From Streptomyces coacervatus (GTDB taxonomy: Bacteria; Actinomycetota; Actinomycetes; Streptomycetales; Streptomycetaceae): DNA of 64,000 bases. Location of the stretch: the NCBI RefSeq assembly GCF_029223485.1, contig NZ_JARHTP010000035.1, positions 1 to 64,000 of the forward strand, in the 5' to 3' direction. Under the pieces are notes generated by a model that was not told the DNA's origin, did not search any database, and saw only the letters and a program-made list of their open reading frames with translations. This document shows, one piece after another, positions 15,900-25,100 of the stretch. Position 1 is the stretch's first letter; each line of letters begins with the position of its first letter. Position numbers and translations under genes: made by a program.

Positions 15900-17844
15900 T
15901 GGGCTGCTCCTGGACGAGCTTGGCCGGCAGGGCGACGTACGCCGTGACGCCCGTGCCCTGGGTGGGGCGCAGTTCGACGTGCGCGCCCAGGCGGGCCGCG
16001 AGGGCGCCGACGACATGGTGGCCGAGGAAGCGGGTGGGCGCGGCGAGGAGCGCGCCGCCCCGTCCGGCCAGCAGGGAGTTGGCCTGGTCCATGCGCTCCG
16101 GGGTCATGCCGATCCCGCGGTCGACGACGGCGAGGCAGTACTCGGCGCCGTCCCGCCAGCCGTAGACCTCGATGGGCTGTTTGGGCGGGCTGAACATGAG
16201 CGCGTTCTCCACCAACTCGGCGAGCAGATGGGAGAGTTCGGCGACGGCATGACCGCGGATACGGCACTGTTCGATGTCGACGGCGGCGACCCGCTGGTAC
16301 TGTTCGACCTCCGCGACGGCCGACCGCACCACATCGGCGACGGCGATGGTGCCGGACCAGGAGCGGGCCGGGGACTCCTCGCCGGCCAGCACCAGCAGCG
16401 ACTCGGCGTTGCGGCGCATCCGGGTGGCGAGATGGTCGAGCTCGAACAGCTCCCCGAGGGCGTCCGGGTCGAGTTCCTGGCTCTCCAGGGTGGTGATCAG
16501 GCCGAGCTGGCGGTTGAGGAGGGTCTGGTTGCGGCGGCCGAGGCTGGCCAGGGATTCGGTGCTGTTGCGTCGTAGCACCGCCTGTTCGGCGGCGAGGTCG
16601 ACGGCGGTGCGCTCCACATTGCGCAGGGCGGCGGCGAGGCGGGTGATCTCCCGTGCGCTGCCCGGGAGTTGATTGCTTCCTCCCTCCGGGGGCAGGGGGG
16701 TGTCGGGGTCGGCCTGCTGGATGCGCCGGACCGCATCGGGCAGCCGGTTACCGGCGACGGCGTCCGCCTCGTCCGCGAGGGCGCCGAGGGGGCGGGTGAT
16801 GGAGCGGGCCGAGAACACGGCGAGGGCGGTGGCCACGGCGAGGATCAGCGCGCCGAGGGCGAGATAGCCGACGAGTTGGCGGGTGGCGGAGTCGCCGGTG
16901 TCCGCGGCCTGCACCCGTACGTCGTCGCCCACCTGTTTCTGCACGCCGTGCAGGTCGTCGACGAGGGTGGTCATGTCGGCCCACCAGCGGGCGGGGGCCA
17001 CATGGAGCGCGGAGCCGTCGGCGCCGGACTCGGCCTGCTTCTCGTACCCGGCGACGCGGCGGGCGGCAGCGCTCGCGAAGGCCTTGTCGAGCGCGGACTC
17101 CTGTGCCCGGCCGGCGAGCGCGCGGAACTGCCCGACGGCGGCGACACGGGTCGCCCGGACCTCGGTGAAGCCGAGGTACTCGCCGAAGCGGAAGTGTTTC
17201 GCGGCGAACACGCCGTTGAGGGAGCCGCGTTCGAGGGCGACGGCCTCGGTGGCCCGGGCGAGCGCCTGGAGCGACTGGACACCCCGGGCGATCCGGTTGT
17301 CGCCGCCCGGCGCCCCGGCGGACTCGGCGTCGATGAGGGCGGTGACGGCCTTGGTGTAGGTGTTCAGGGTGGCGGTGCGGTCGGCGGTGCCGGCGTCCAC
17401 ACCCGTGCGGACGGAGGTCAGGGCGGCGAGGGGTAGTCCGGCGGCGTCCAGGGCGGAGACGGCGGCGCGGGGCAGATCGCCGCGCTCGTCGTCGAGCGCC
17501 GCCGTCAGCCTCGCCTCCGCCGCGTCGGTCCGCTCCCGCTGCTGCCGTACGTCGTCCCGGTACTCCTCGGCGCCGCCCAGCAGCCCGTTGGTGAGGCCGC
17601 GTTCGCGCTGCACCTCCCGTACGACGTCCTGCACCCGCAGCAGGACGCCCACATGCGCCTCGGTCGCCCGGGCGGCGGACCAGTCGGAGGCCCGGCCGGC
17701 GACGCCCAGCCCGGTCAGGGCGAGCAGCAGGCAGGTCGGCACGGCCAGGACGATGGCCATACGGCCGCGGATGGAGTTCCAGCCGGGCAGGGTGGGCAGC
17801 CGCAGCCAGGCCGGTCGGAGGGTGGTCGATACGTTCCCCGTCAT
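15808..17844 (-). CDS. nitrate/sulfonate-sensor-type histidine-kinase-like ATPase
   Basis: 678 residues from ATG 17844. Membrane segments near 32-52 and 325-345 flank a long helical extracellular NIT-type sensor (R-E-V-Q-R-E-R-G-L-T-N-G, L-E-R-G-S-L-N-G-V-F). HAMP follows (S-I-T-R-P-L-G-A-L-A-D-E-A-D), then a long helix with L-N-R-Q-L-G-L-I-T-T-L-E and a GHKL ATPase lobe (L-A-E-L-V-E-N-A-L-M-F-S-P-P, D-R-G-I-G-M). As in CvnA-type proteins the phosphoacceptor region is unusual (L-F-E-L-D-H-L-A-T-R). The final segment from P-I-G-P-V-L-S-S to A-T is encoded by the MITE-like element, so the native C-terminus was replaced. No regulator or conservon partners are adjacent. Confidence 0.85.
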   Translation of the reverse strand: MTGNVSTTLRPAWLRLPTLPGWNSIRGRMAIVLAVPTCLLLALTGLGVAGRASDWSAARATEAHVGVLLRVQDVVREVQRERGLTNGLLGGAEEYRDDVRQQRERTDAAEARLTAALDDERGDLPRAAVSALDAAGLPLAALTSVRTGVDAGTADRTATLNTYTKAVTALIDAESAGAPGGDNRIARGVQSLQALARATEAVALERGSLNGVFAAKHFRFGEYLGFTEVRATRVAAVGQFRALAGRAQESALDKAFASAAARRVAGYEKQAESGADGSALHVAPARWWADMTTLVDDLHGVQKQVGDDVRVQAADTGDSATRQLVGYLALGALILAVATALAVFSARSITRPLGALADEADAVAGNRLPDAVRRIQQADPDTPLPPEGGSNQLPGSAREITRLAAALRNVERTAVDLAAEQAVLRRNSTESLASLGRRNQTLLNRQLGLITTLESQELDPDALGELFELDHLATRMRRNAESLLVLAGEESPARSWSGTIAVADVVRSAVAEVEQYQRVAAVDIEQCRIRGHAVAELSHLLAELVENALMFSPPKQPIEVYGWRDGAEYCLAVVDRGIGMTPERMDQANSLLAGRGGALLAAPTRFLGHHVVGALAARLGAHVELRPTQGTGVTAYVALPAKLVQEQPIGPVLSSPPAPRRPARTLAARRHRTGGSAT

Positions 17845-18011
17845 GCCCGGCGAGATTACGGGCGACGTGGTCAGAGGGCGGTTTCTCCGTCGTAAGGCGG
17901 CGGTACACAAGGTCTCACCCGGACGGTGTGCGTGCGGTGAGAGCCGGACAATGCTCACGTGCTGAGACAGGGGGTGTGATCTGTGGACCCTCCCGACCTA
18001 TCGTTCGGTCC

Positions 18012-18521
18012 ATGACGACACCCGAAGCCTCGTACGAACTCGCCCAGGTGAACATCGGCCGCCTCAAAGCCCCGCTGGACTCGCTGCAGTTGAAGGACTT
18101 CGTCGACAACCTCGACCCCGTGAATGCCGACGCCGACGCCGCGGACGGTTTCGTCTGGCGGCTGGAGAGCGACTCGGGCAACGCCACGGACGTACCCGTC
18201 TTCGGCGACGAATGGCTGATCATCAACATGTCGGTGTGGCGGGACAGCAACGCCCTGACCGCGTACATGTACCAGGGCCGCCACCGCGAGATGCTGGCCC
18301 GCCGCCGGGAGTTCTTCGAGCGGGTGCAGGACGTCATGGCGGCGCTGTGGTGGGTGCCCGCGGGGCACCGTCCGACGGTCGCGGAGGCGGAGCAGCGGCT
18401 GCTGCACCTGCGGGCGAACGGGCCCACGCCGTACGCCTTCACCCTGCGGACGTCGTTCCCGGCACAGGGGGCGCGGCCGGTGCCGTTGGAGGTGCCGGAC
18501 GACCTGGGCTGCTCGGTCTAG
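18012..18521 (+). CDS. DUF3291-type small soluble protein
   Basis: 169 residues from ATG 18012. Features typical of DUF3291: Y-E-L-A-Q-V-N-I-G-R at the start, N-M-S-V-W-R-D-S-N-A-L-T-A-Y in the middle, and W-W-V-P-A-G-H-R-P-T-V-A-E-A. The fold is a dimeric alpha/beta-barrel (ABM/EthD-like) and relatives may act as monooxygenase-like or stress proteins; the activity is not established. It is divergent from the NIT-kinase gene and convergent with the ferritin-like gene, three bases from it. Confidence 0.85.
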   Translation: MTTPEASYELAQVNIGRLKAPLDSLQLKDFVDNLDPVNADADAADGFVWRLESDSGNATDVPVFGDEWLIINMSVWRDSNALTAYMYQGRHREMLARRREFFERVQDVMAALWWVPAGHRPTVAEAEQRLLHLRANGPTPYAFTLRTSFPAQGARPVPLEVPDDLGCSV

Positions 18522-19642
18522 CCCTCCCCTGCCTGGCTCTCCCCTGCACCTGCCTCGATCGCCTCCGTCACCTCGGCCACCCGCTCCTGCTCCTCCGCGG
18601 CGAACCGTTCCGCGTCGAGCTGCTCCGCGATCTCCTCGTCCTGGGCCATCAGCAGGTCCAGGTTCGAGTCGCCCATCTCGAAGACGCCCATGTCGACGTA
18701 GGCCTGCTGCAGCCGCTTGCCCCACAGGCCGATGTCCTTGACGCACGGGACGATGCGGGAGAACAGCAACTGCCGGAACAGGGCCAGGAATTCGGACTGT
18801 TCGCTGTACTCCTCCGCCTCGGCGGTCGGGATGCCGAAGTTCTCCAGGACCTCGACCCCGCGCAGCCGGTCCCGCATCAGATAGCAGCCTTCGATGACGA
18901 ACTCCTCGCGTTCGCGCAGTTCGGCGTCGGTGAGCTGCTTGTAATAGTCGCGCAGCGCCATGCGGCCGAAGGCCACGTGCCGGGCCTCGTCCTGCATGAC
19001 GTAGGCGAGGATCTGCTTGGGGAGGGGCTTGTCGGTGGTGTCGCGGATCATGCCGAAGGCGGCGAGGGCCAGGCCCTCGATCAGGACCTGCATACCGAGG
19101 TAGGGCATGTCCCAGCGGCTGTCGCGGAGCGTGTCGCCGAGGAGGGACTGGAGGTTGTCGTTGATCGGGTAGAGCATCCCGATCTTCTCGTGCAGGAAAC
19201 GGCCGTAGATCTCCGCGTGCCGCGCCTCGTCCATGGTCTGGGTCGCCGAGTAGAACTTCGCGTCCAGGTCGGGGACGGACTCGACGATCCTCGCCGCGCA
19301 GATCATCGCGCCCTGCTCGCCGTGCAGGAACTGGCTGAACTGCCAGGAGGCGTAGTGCTTGCGCAGCTCGCCCTTTTCCTTGTCCGTCATCTTCGCCCAG
19401 TACTTGGTGCCGTACAGGGACATGGACTCGTCGGGGGTGCCGAGGGGGTCGTACGGATCGACTTCGAGCTCCCAGTCGATGCGCTTCTGGCCGTCCCACT
19501 GCTTGTCCTTGCCCTTCTGGTACAGGGCGAGCAGGCGGTCGCGACCGTCGTCGTACTCCCAGCTGAAGCGGGCAGCGCCGGTCGCCGGCACCTGCCAGAG
19601 AGGGTCTCCCGAGTCCTTGGCGTACAGGTCGTAAGTCGGCAT
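18518..19642 (-). CDS. ferritin-like/R2-like di-iron protein
   Basis: 374 residues from ATG 19642. Two metal-binding E-x-x-H motifs are visible: D-E-A-R-H-A-E-I-Y near residue 140 and D-E-A-R-H-V-A-F-G near 225, with further carboxylates in H-G-E-Q-G-A and I-E-G-L. This arrangement suits a di-iron centre in a four-helix bundle as in ribonucleotide-reductase R2 and N-oxygenase relatives. The C-terminal 50 residues are Glu/Ala-rich. It is divergent from the AurF-like oxygenase gene 127 bp away. Substrate unknown. Confidence 0.82.
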   Translation of the reverse strand: MPTYDLYAKDSGDPLWQVPATGAARFSWEYDDGRDRLLALYQKGKDKQWDGQKRIDWELEVDPYDPLGTPDESMSLYGTKYWAKMTDKEKGELRKHYASWQFSQFLHGEQGAMICAARIVESVPDLDAKFYSATQTMDEARHAEIYGRFLHEKIGMLYPINDNLQSLLGDTLRDSRWDMPYLGMQVLIEGLALAAFGMIRDTTDKPLPKQILAYVMQDEARHVAFGRMALRDYYKQLTDAELREREEFVIEGCYLMRDRLRGVEVLENFGIPTAEAEEYSEQSEFLALFRQLLFSRIVPCVKDIGLWGKRLQQAYVDMGVFEMGDSNLDLLMAQDEEIAEQLDAERFAAEEQERVAEVTEAIEAGAGESQAGEG

Positions 19643-19769
19643 GCCTCGCAGGCTCACACGTGGTAGACGCGGGGTCAACAAGTCGCGCGCAGGGGATTGA
19701 CGAGCTTGCTGACAAGCAGTCTCATAAGCGATGGAGGATGTGACCCCGGGTAACAGAGGTGGGAGAACC

Positions 19770-20708
19770 ATGACAACCCTGACGGAAGCCGACGCGCTGG
19801 AGGGTCTGCGCGACGCGCTCGGGCTGCTCAAGGACCGCGAACAGGTGGCCGAACGGCTCCTGGCCTCCTCCGCCAAGCACTCCTTCGACCCGGACAAGGA
19901 GCTCGACTGGGACGCACCCTTCGAGGAGGGCAAGTGGTTCTGGCCGCCGGAGCTGGTGTCGCTCTACGACACCCCGATGTGGAAGCGGATGAGCGAGGAG
20001 CAGCGGATCCTCCTCTCCCAGCACGAGTCGGCGGCGCTCGCCTCGCTCGGCATCTGGTTCGAGCTCATCCTCATGCAGCTGCTCGTCCGGCACATCTACG
20101 ACAAGGCGGCCACGAGCGCGCACGTGCGGTACGCACTCACCGAGATCGAGGACGAGTGCCGGCACTCGAAGATGTTCGCGCGGCTGATCTCGCGCGGGGA
20201 CGCGCCCTGGTACCCGGTGGCGCGGGTCCATCAGAACCTGGGGCGGCTGTTCAAGACGATCTCGACGACTCCGGGGTCCTTCACGGCCACGCTGCTCGGT
20301 GAGGAGGTCCTGGACTGGATGCAGCGGCTGACGTTCCCGGACGAGCGGGTGCAGCCGCTGATACGCGGGGTCACGCGGATCCATGTGGTGGAGGAGGCTC
20401 GTCATGTGCGGTACGCGCGGGAGGAGCTGCGGCGGCAGATGGTGACCGCCCCGCGGTGGTCGCAGGAGTTCACCCGGGTGACGTCCGGAGAGTTCGCCCG
20501 CGTCTTCTCGGTCGCCTTCGTGAACCCCGAGGTGTATACCAACGTCGGCCTCGACAAGCGGGAGGCGATGGCACAGGTGAAGGCCAGCGCCCATCGGCGG
20601 GAGGTCATGCAGACGGGCGCGCGGCGGCTGACCGAGTTCCTGGACGACATCGGGGTGCTCAGGGGTGTGGGGCGGCGGCTGTGGCGGGCGTCGGGGCTGC
20701 TGGCATAG
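19770..20708 (+). CDS. AurF-like di-iron oxygenase
   Basis: 312 residues from ATG 19770, with GGTGGGAG seven bases upstream. Metal-binding motifs are I-E-D-E-C-R-H-S-K-M-F near residue 130 and V-V-E-E-A-R-H-V-R-Y-A-R near 210, with extra carboxylates (Q-H-E-S-A-A). This is the pattern of the p-aminobenzoate N-oxygenase AurF family. Members oxidise arylamines or act on other small substrates. No biosynthetic cluster is apparent here. It forms a divergent pair with the other di-iron gene, hinting at a shared regulator or a joint function. Confidence 0.85.
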   Translation: MTTLTEADALEGLRDALGLLKDREQVAERLLASSAKHSFDPDKELDWDAPFEEGKWFWPPELVSLYDTPMWKRMSEEQRILLSQHESAALASLGIWFELILMQLLVRHIYDKAATSAHVRYALTEIEDECRHSKMFARLISRGDAPWYPVARVHQNLGRLFKTISTTPGSFTATLLGEEVLDWMQRLTFPDERVQPLIRGVTRIHVVEEARHVRYAREELRRQMVTAPRWSQEFTRVTSGEFARVFSVAFVNPEVYTNVGLDKREAMAQVKASAHRREVMQTGARRLTEFLDDIGVLRGVGRRLWRASGLLA

Positions 20709-20755
20709 CGGCCCCGACCCCTTGGCCCGCCTCAGACAGGCTCATCGCCCGTGCG

Positions 20756-21448
20756 TCAGCGCTGGACCTCGAAGACGTCGACCTTGTCGTTCCAGTCGCC
20801 GCCGCCGGGGTAGTCCAGGTTCCGGAGGTTCGCCCAGCCGCCCGGGGGGATGAGGTCACGCTGCCGGTCGTGCAGCGGCCACGAACGGGAGTCCCAGAGC
20901 CTCGCGGTGCCGTAGTTGAGCGGCCACCGGGCCACCCAGTAGTAGACCGAGCTGAGCTCGTCGCGGAAGCCGTAGTCGCCGAGGTTCTTCTTGCCGTCGC
21001 TGGTGAACTGCAGGCGCCGGCCCTTGAAGTTGGCGTCCGCGTACAGGCACCAGTAGTCGGAGGTGCAGTTGTCGCGGGGGTCGGAGGCCGCAGCGAGCCT
21101 GGCCGCCTTGAGGGTGTCCTTGCGGACCTTGGCGGGCAGCGCGGGGTCCGCCAGGGCCTCGGCGTCGGTGTCGTAGCAGTGGAACTGTCCGCCGGGCAGT
21201 TCCGTGCAGATGTCGGCGCCTTCCCAGGACTTGGCGAGGTTGATCTTCCGCCCGTCGTACTCGGCGATCACCGGCTGCAGCGGATCCGTCGTCGACGAGC
21301 CTGCCGTCGGCTCTGCAGTAGGTTCCTGGGTGGTCGTGGCCGACGGCTCCGCAGTGGGTCCCTCCGCGTGTGCCACCGGGCCCGCGCCCAGCAGGAGGGC
21401 TCCCGCAGAGGCTGTGGCCAGGAGAGCTGAGGTGAGAGATCTGCGCAT
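20756..21448 (-). CDS. secreted peptidase-inhibitor I36-type (beta/gamma-crystallin-like) protein
   Basis: 230 residues from ATG 21448. Signal peptide (R-S-L-T-S-A-L-L-A-T-A-S-A-G-A-L-L-L-G) ending A-H-A-E near 29, then a Thr/Glu/Pro-rich linker. The C-terminal part has D-Y-W-C-L-Y-A-D-A-N-F-K-G-R-R-L-Q-F, L-G-D-Y-G-F-R-D-E-L-S-S-V-Y-Y-W and a final D-V-F-E-V motif, the crystallin-like I36 signature of secreted actinobacterial proteins. Four cysteines probably form disulfides. Whether it inhibits proteases is unproved. It is convergent with the AurF-like gene. Confidence 0.8.
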   Translation of the reverse strand: MRRSLTSALLATASAGALLLGAGPVAHAEGPTAEPSATTTQEPTAEPTAGSSTTDPLQPVIAEYDGRKINLAKSWEGADICTELPGGQFHCYDTDAEALADPALPAKVRKDTLKAARLAAASDPRDNCTSDYWCLYADANFKGRRLQFTSDGKKNLGDYGFRDELSSVYYWVARWPLNYGTARLWDSRSWPLHDRQRDLIPPGGWANLRNLDYPGGGDWNDKVDVFEVQR

Positions 21449-21589
21449 CAAGAGGTTTTCTCCACAGTGGTGTCGTAGTGGTGGTCACTGCCCTGGCGAA
21501 GCCGTCGAAGCCGCCGCGGAGCCGGACCTGAGTGTGTCAACCGGCCGCAAAACATTTGCCGTCGGCCGTAGTCGGTCGAAATTGGGCCC

Positions 21590-22069
21590 CTACCCGTACA
21601 GGACGATGAAGGAGCCGAGGAACACCGCGGCCGCCGCAGACAGTCCCAGGATCCGGTAGGGGCGCCATACCGTCAGCGCCAGCGCGGCGGCCCACACCGC
21701 TCCTGCGACGGTGGCCGGCCACAAACCGGCCACCGACTCCGCGGCGTTCAGCGGGAACGGTGCCAGCAGGAGTGTCGGCGGGATCACCGCCAGCCGGGGG
21801 TGGATGCCCAGCAGCCGATACGCCACGAGCAGCCCGACGAGCGCGAGGGCGAACGCGGCGGGAAGCGAGACGACCGGCCACACCGTCATGCAGAAGTCCG
21901 GTGCGTTGGCGCAGGTGCGGTCGTCGTAGCGGTTCGCCGAGTCCACCAGTCCGAGCGACAGGTAGGTGAGAGCGGCACCGGTTCCAGCAGCACCCAGGAC
22001 GCGCGTGGCCAGTCCCCTACCGGAAGGCACAGCACGCTCGTCGTGGCGCTGCGCAGAAGTAGCGTTCAT
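21590..22069 (-). CDS. small integral membrane protein
   Basis: 159 residues with four hydrophobic segments near residues 25-45, 65-90, 95-120 and 125-155 (for example A-A-F-A-L-A-L-V-G-L-L-V-A-Y). An extracytoplasmic loop holds two cysteines (C-A-N-A-P-D-F-C). No family recognised. It follows the giant SGNH gene on the same strand, separated by a strong hairpin, so it may have its own promoter. Confidence 0.7.
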   Translation of the reverse strand: MNATSAQRHDERAVPSGRGLATRVLGAAGTGAALTYLSLGLVDSANRYDDRTCANAPDFCMTVWPVVSLPAAFALALVGLLVAYRLLGIHPRLAVIPPTLLLAPFPLNAAESVAGLWPATVAGAVWAAALALTVWRPYRILGLSAAAAVFLGSFIVLYG

Positions 22070-22093
22070 GACAGCATCGTTTCTCTTCAGGGC

Positions 22094-22131
22094 GGCCGGG
22101 GGCCTGAGTACGCGTACTCAGGCCCCCGGCC
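22094..22131 (-). terminator. perfect 17-bp hairpin downstream of the SGNH gene
   Basis: GGCCGGGGGCCTGAGTA pairs perfectly with TACTCAGGCCCCCGGCC around a CGCG loop, 13 bases after the stop of the SGNH gene. There is no T-run on either side, as is frequent for high-GC terminators. Confidence 0.75.
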
Positions 22132-22144
22132 CTGTGCGGATCTT

Positions 22145-25100
22145 CTACTTCAGCGCCTTTTCCAGCGTGTTCGCGTAGAGGCGGGATCCCGCGATCTTCG
22201 GGTGGAAGGACGCCATGCCGATCGCTCCCGTCCCCGTGTTGTCCGCCTTGGACAGTCCGGTGAGGACGATGCCGTTCACATCTTCCGGGTCACCGCACAC
22301 CGTCTTGCCGTCGAACTCGGCGCGCGGGTCGGCGAAGACCACCTTCGAACCGGTCTGTGCCGCGACGTCGGACGCCGCGCCCTTCATCTCCTCGTTCAGG
22401 GTGTCCGCCACCGAGTTCAGCCACGGCCCCTCCTCGGTGCCGATCCCCGGGATGCACTGCCCGTTCGCCGACAGCAGGCGCGGGTAGCCCATGAGGACGA
22501 TCTTCGCGTTCGGCGCCCGCGTCCGGATCTGCTTCAGGACGGTCTCGATGTGCGGCCGGACGGCGTCGTGCAGCCACTTCGGAGCCCAGTCCTTCAGCGG
22601 ACCGGTGTCTCCGTCCTTGGGGCTGCCGTCGTCCGGGTCGATGTTCCCCATCGACGTGTCCTGGCACAGGTCGGCCACGGCCTTGTACACGCACTGCTTG
22701 AACACGTCGGTGAACCGGGCGTCGTTGCCGCCGACCGACAGGGTGACCAGGGTGGTGTTGTGGTCGAGGTAGCCGGCGTCGATCTGCGGTACCTCGTGGG
22801 ACTGCCCGTCCGTGAGGATGTTGTAGGTGCGGGCACCCGAGCAGGCGACGAAGTGGTAGTCCAGCTGCGCGTCGAAACCGTCGGCCAGGGCACCGATCGA
22901 CTTGGCGGAGCCCGGCAGTGTCGCCTGCCGCGACCAGGCCAGCTTGGAGCGGTGGCACTTGTCGACCAGCTCGTCGTTCTTGTCGGGGTGGTCCGTCTCC
23001 GAGAAGAAGTCCTTGCCGCCGGGCGCGCTGACGCCCTCGCCCGAGGAGTAGGAGTCACCCAGGGCGACGACCATGTCCTTCGGCTTGGCCGTCAGGGGCT
23101 GGAAGGCGACGGCGCCCCAGGCGACGTCCTCGTCGGCCGTTCCGTCCGCCGTGGTGTTCGACAGCGAGACCTGCGGGGTGCCCGTGAAGTGGAACACTCC
23201 CAGGCTCGCCCATCCGCCCGCGGTCTGGAGCACGACCCGCTTGGTGCCGCCGGCGCTGCCGGTGTCGTCGGTGCCGCGCACGTCGTAGGTGGCCTGCCGG
23301 GTCTGGGCGCCGGTGTCGGGCAGGTGCACCAGCACCCGGGCCCAGTTCAGATTCTGTCCGAGCGTCCAGGTCCCGTTGACGGTCATCGCGCCGTTGTCAC
23401 CGCCGAGACGGTCGGGGCTGCGGGTGTGGCTGTACCAGAAGTGGCCGCCGAAGCCTCCGCCGACCTGGTGCAGGTCCGCCTTCGCCTCGTAGTGCGTTCC
23501 CATCGTGTCCGGGTTGAACGCGAACTGAAAGCTGCCCGCCGAGGTGGCCTGTCCGCAGTCGCTCCAGGTCTCGGTCTTGTTCGGCACCGAGGTGACCACC
23601 AGGGACCCGTTGGGCTGCCCGGCGCAGAGCGGTGCACCGGTCTGGAGCCGGGTGCCACGGCCCGGTTCGGGGGTGGTCTCCGTCTCGTACTTGATGCTCT
23701 CGTGGCCGCAGCTGGTGTCGCAGTCGGGCTTCCAGCCGGTCTTGGGCTTGTTCCACCAGAACTGCGCGTAGCACTCCTCCGTGCCGCAGTTCGGGGGCTG
23801 CTGCGGATTGCAGTTGTTGCTGCTGTTGCAGAAGGTGGTCAACGGCGGCGAGACGGCGCTGCGCTGCGGGTTGTTGGACCACCAGGCGGGCCGGAAACCG
23901 GCCGAGGAGAAGCCCGATTCGCCGGGCCAGTCCTGGCGGCCGGAGGTGCCGTAGGAGAAGCCGGTGTCGATGGACCAGGCGGCCCAGCCCATCACCTTCT
24001 CCTCGTAGGGCCAGTCCTGCGGATGCGCGGCGTCGCGGTTGGCTTCGGGTCCGTCCACGGAGGTGTCCATGAACGGGTGGTTCCAGCTGTTCTTGTAGAG
24101 CGGGTTGGCCGGGTTGTTGTACCAGCCGAGGCCCCAGTGCCCGTTGTGCTTTGACGCCTCCGAGGGCGGGTTGAAGCCGAGGTTGTAGTTCCACACCGCG
24201 GTGAACCAGTTCTCGGGGCGGGCGGGGTCGTCGTTGTTGACGGTGATCGTCTGGCCGGTCTTGTGGACCTCATTCCACTTGTCGGCGAGGATCTTCAGGG
24301 AGGCGGCGATGTTGGTGGCGTAGTCGACCGCCACGGCCTTCTGCACCGCCGGGGCGAGGCTGGTCTCGTGGGGCTTCTCGTGGCCCTTGAGACGCATGCC
24401 GTCGGTGACCTGGCCGACGCCGTAACCGCAGTCGGACTTGTCCCAGTTGATGTTCCAGTAGGCGTCCGGGCTGGCCGGGTCCCTCTCGTGACCGTAGTAG
24501 CCGTCCACGGCCGCGAGCGGGTTGCCCATCTGGCCGGGGATGGAGCCGGACTCGGCCTGCCACAGGTTGGACTCCTGCGCCATGATGCCGAGCATCACGT
24601 TGGCTGGGATACGCGCGTCCGCCGGGCCGGTCAGGGTGGGCCTCGGGAACAGGCCCTGGGGGTCGATCGTGCCCATGCCCGTCTGGTTGCGGTATCCGCC
24701 CTGCCGGATCAGTCCGGAGCGCAGCTTGCCGCGTACGGCCATGTCGACGGCCCACTCCACCTGGTTCGGAGTCGGCTGGAGCGCCTGCGCGTCGACGTCG
24801 TTACGGGAAACCGCGCACCAGCGGTCGGGGTCCGTGGGGTCGTGGGACACGACCGCCGAACCGGTCCGGGCGAGCTTCGGGTGCTTGCCGGGGGCGACGC
24901 CGGCGGAGACGAGCGCGGGCGAGAAGGTGCTCTTCCCTCCGGCGGCCGCTGCCGACACCTGTACGGCTTGGCTGATCCGCTCGCCCGTGGTGGTGGCGGT
25001 GGACGTCACGGTCGTCGGTGTGTCCGTCGCCATGGTCTCGGGGGCCTGCCGGGACGGGTGCGGCGAGGAGGGCTCGGTCCTGGTGAAGCCGCGGCCCCCA

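Noticed and set aside
21800..24154. Long plus-strand open frame opposite the SGNH gene
   Set aside because: Low-complexity shadow frame (R, G, V, D rich) antisense to a clearly conserved gene.
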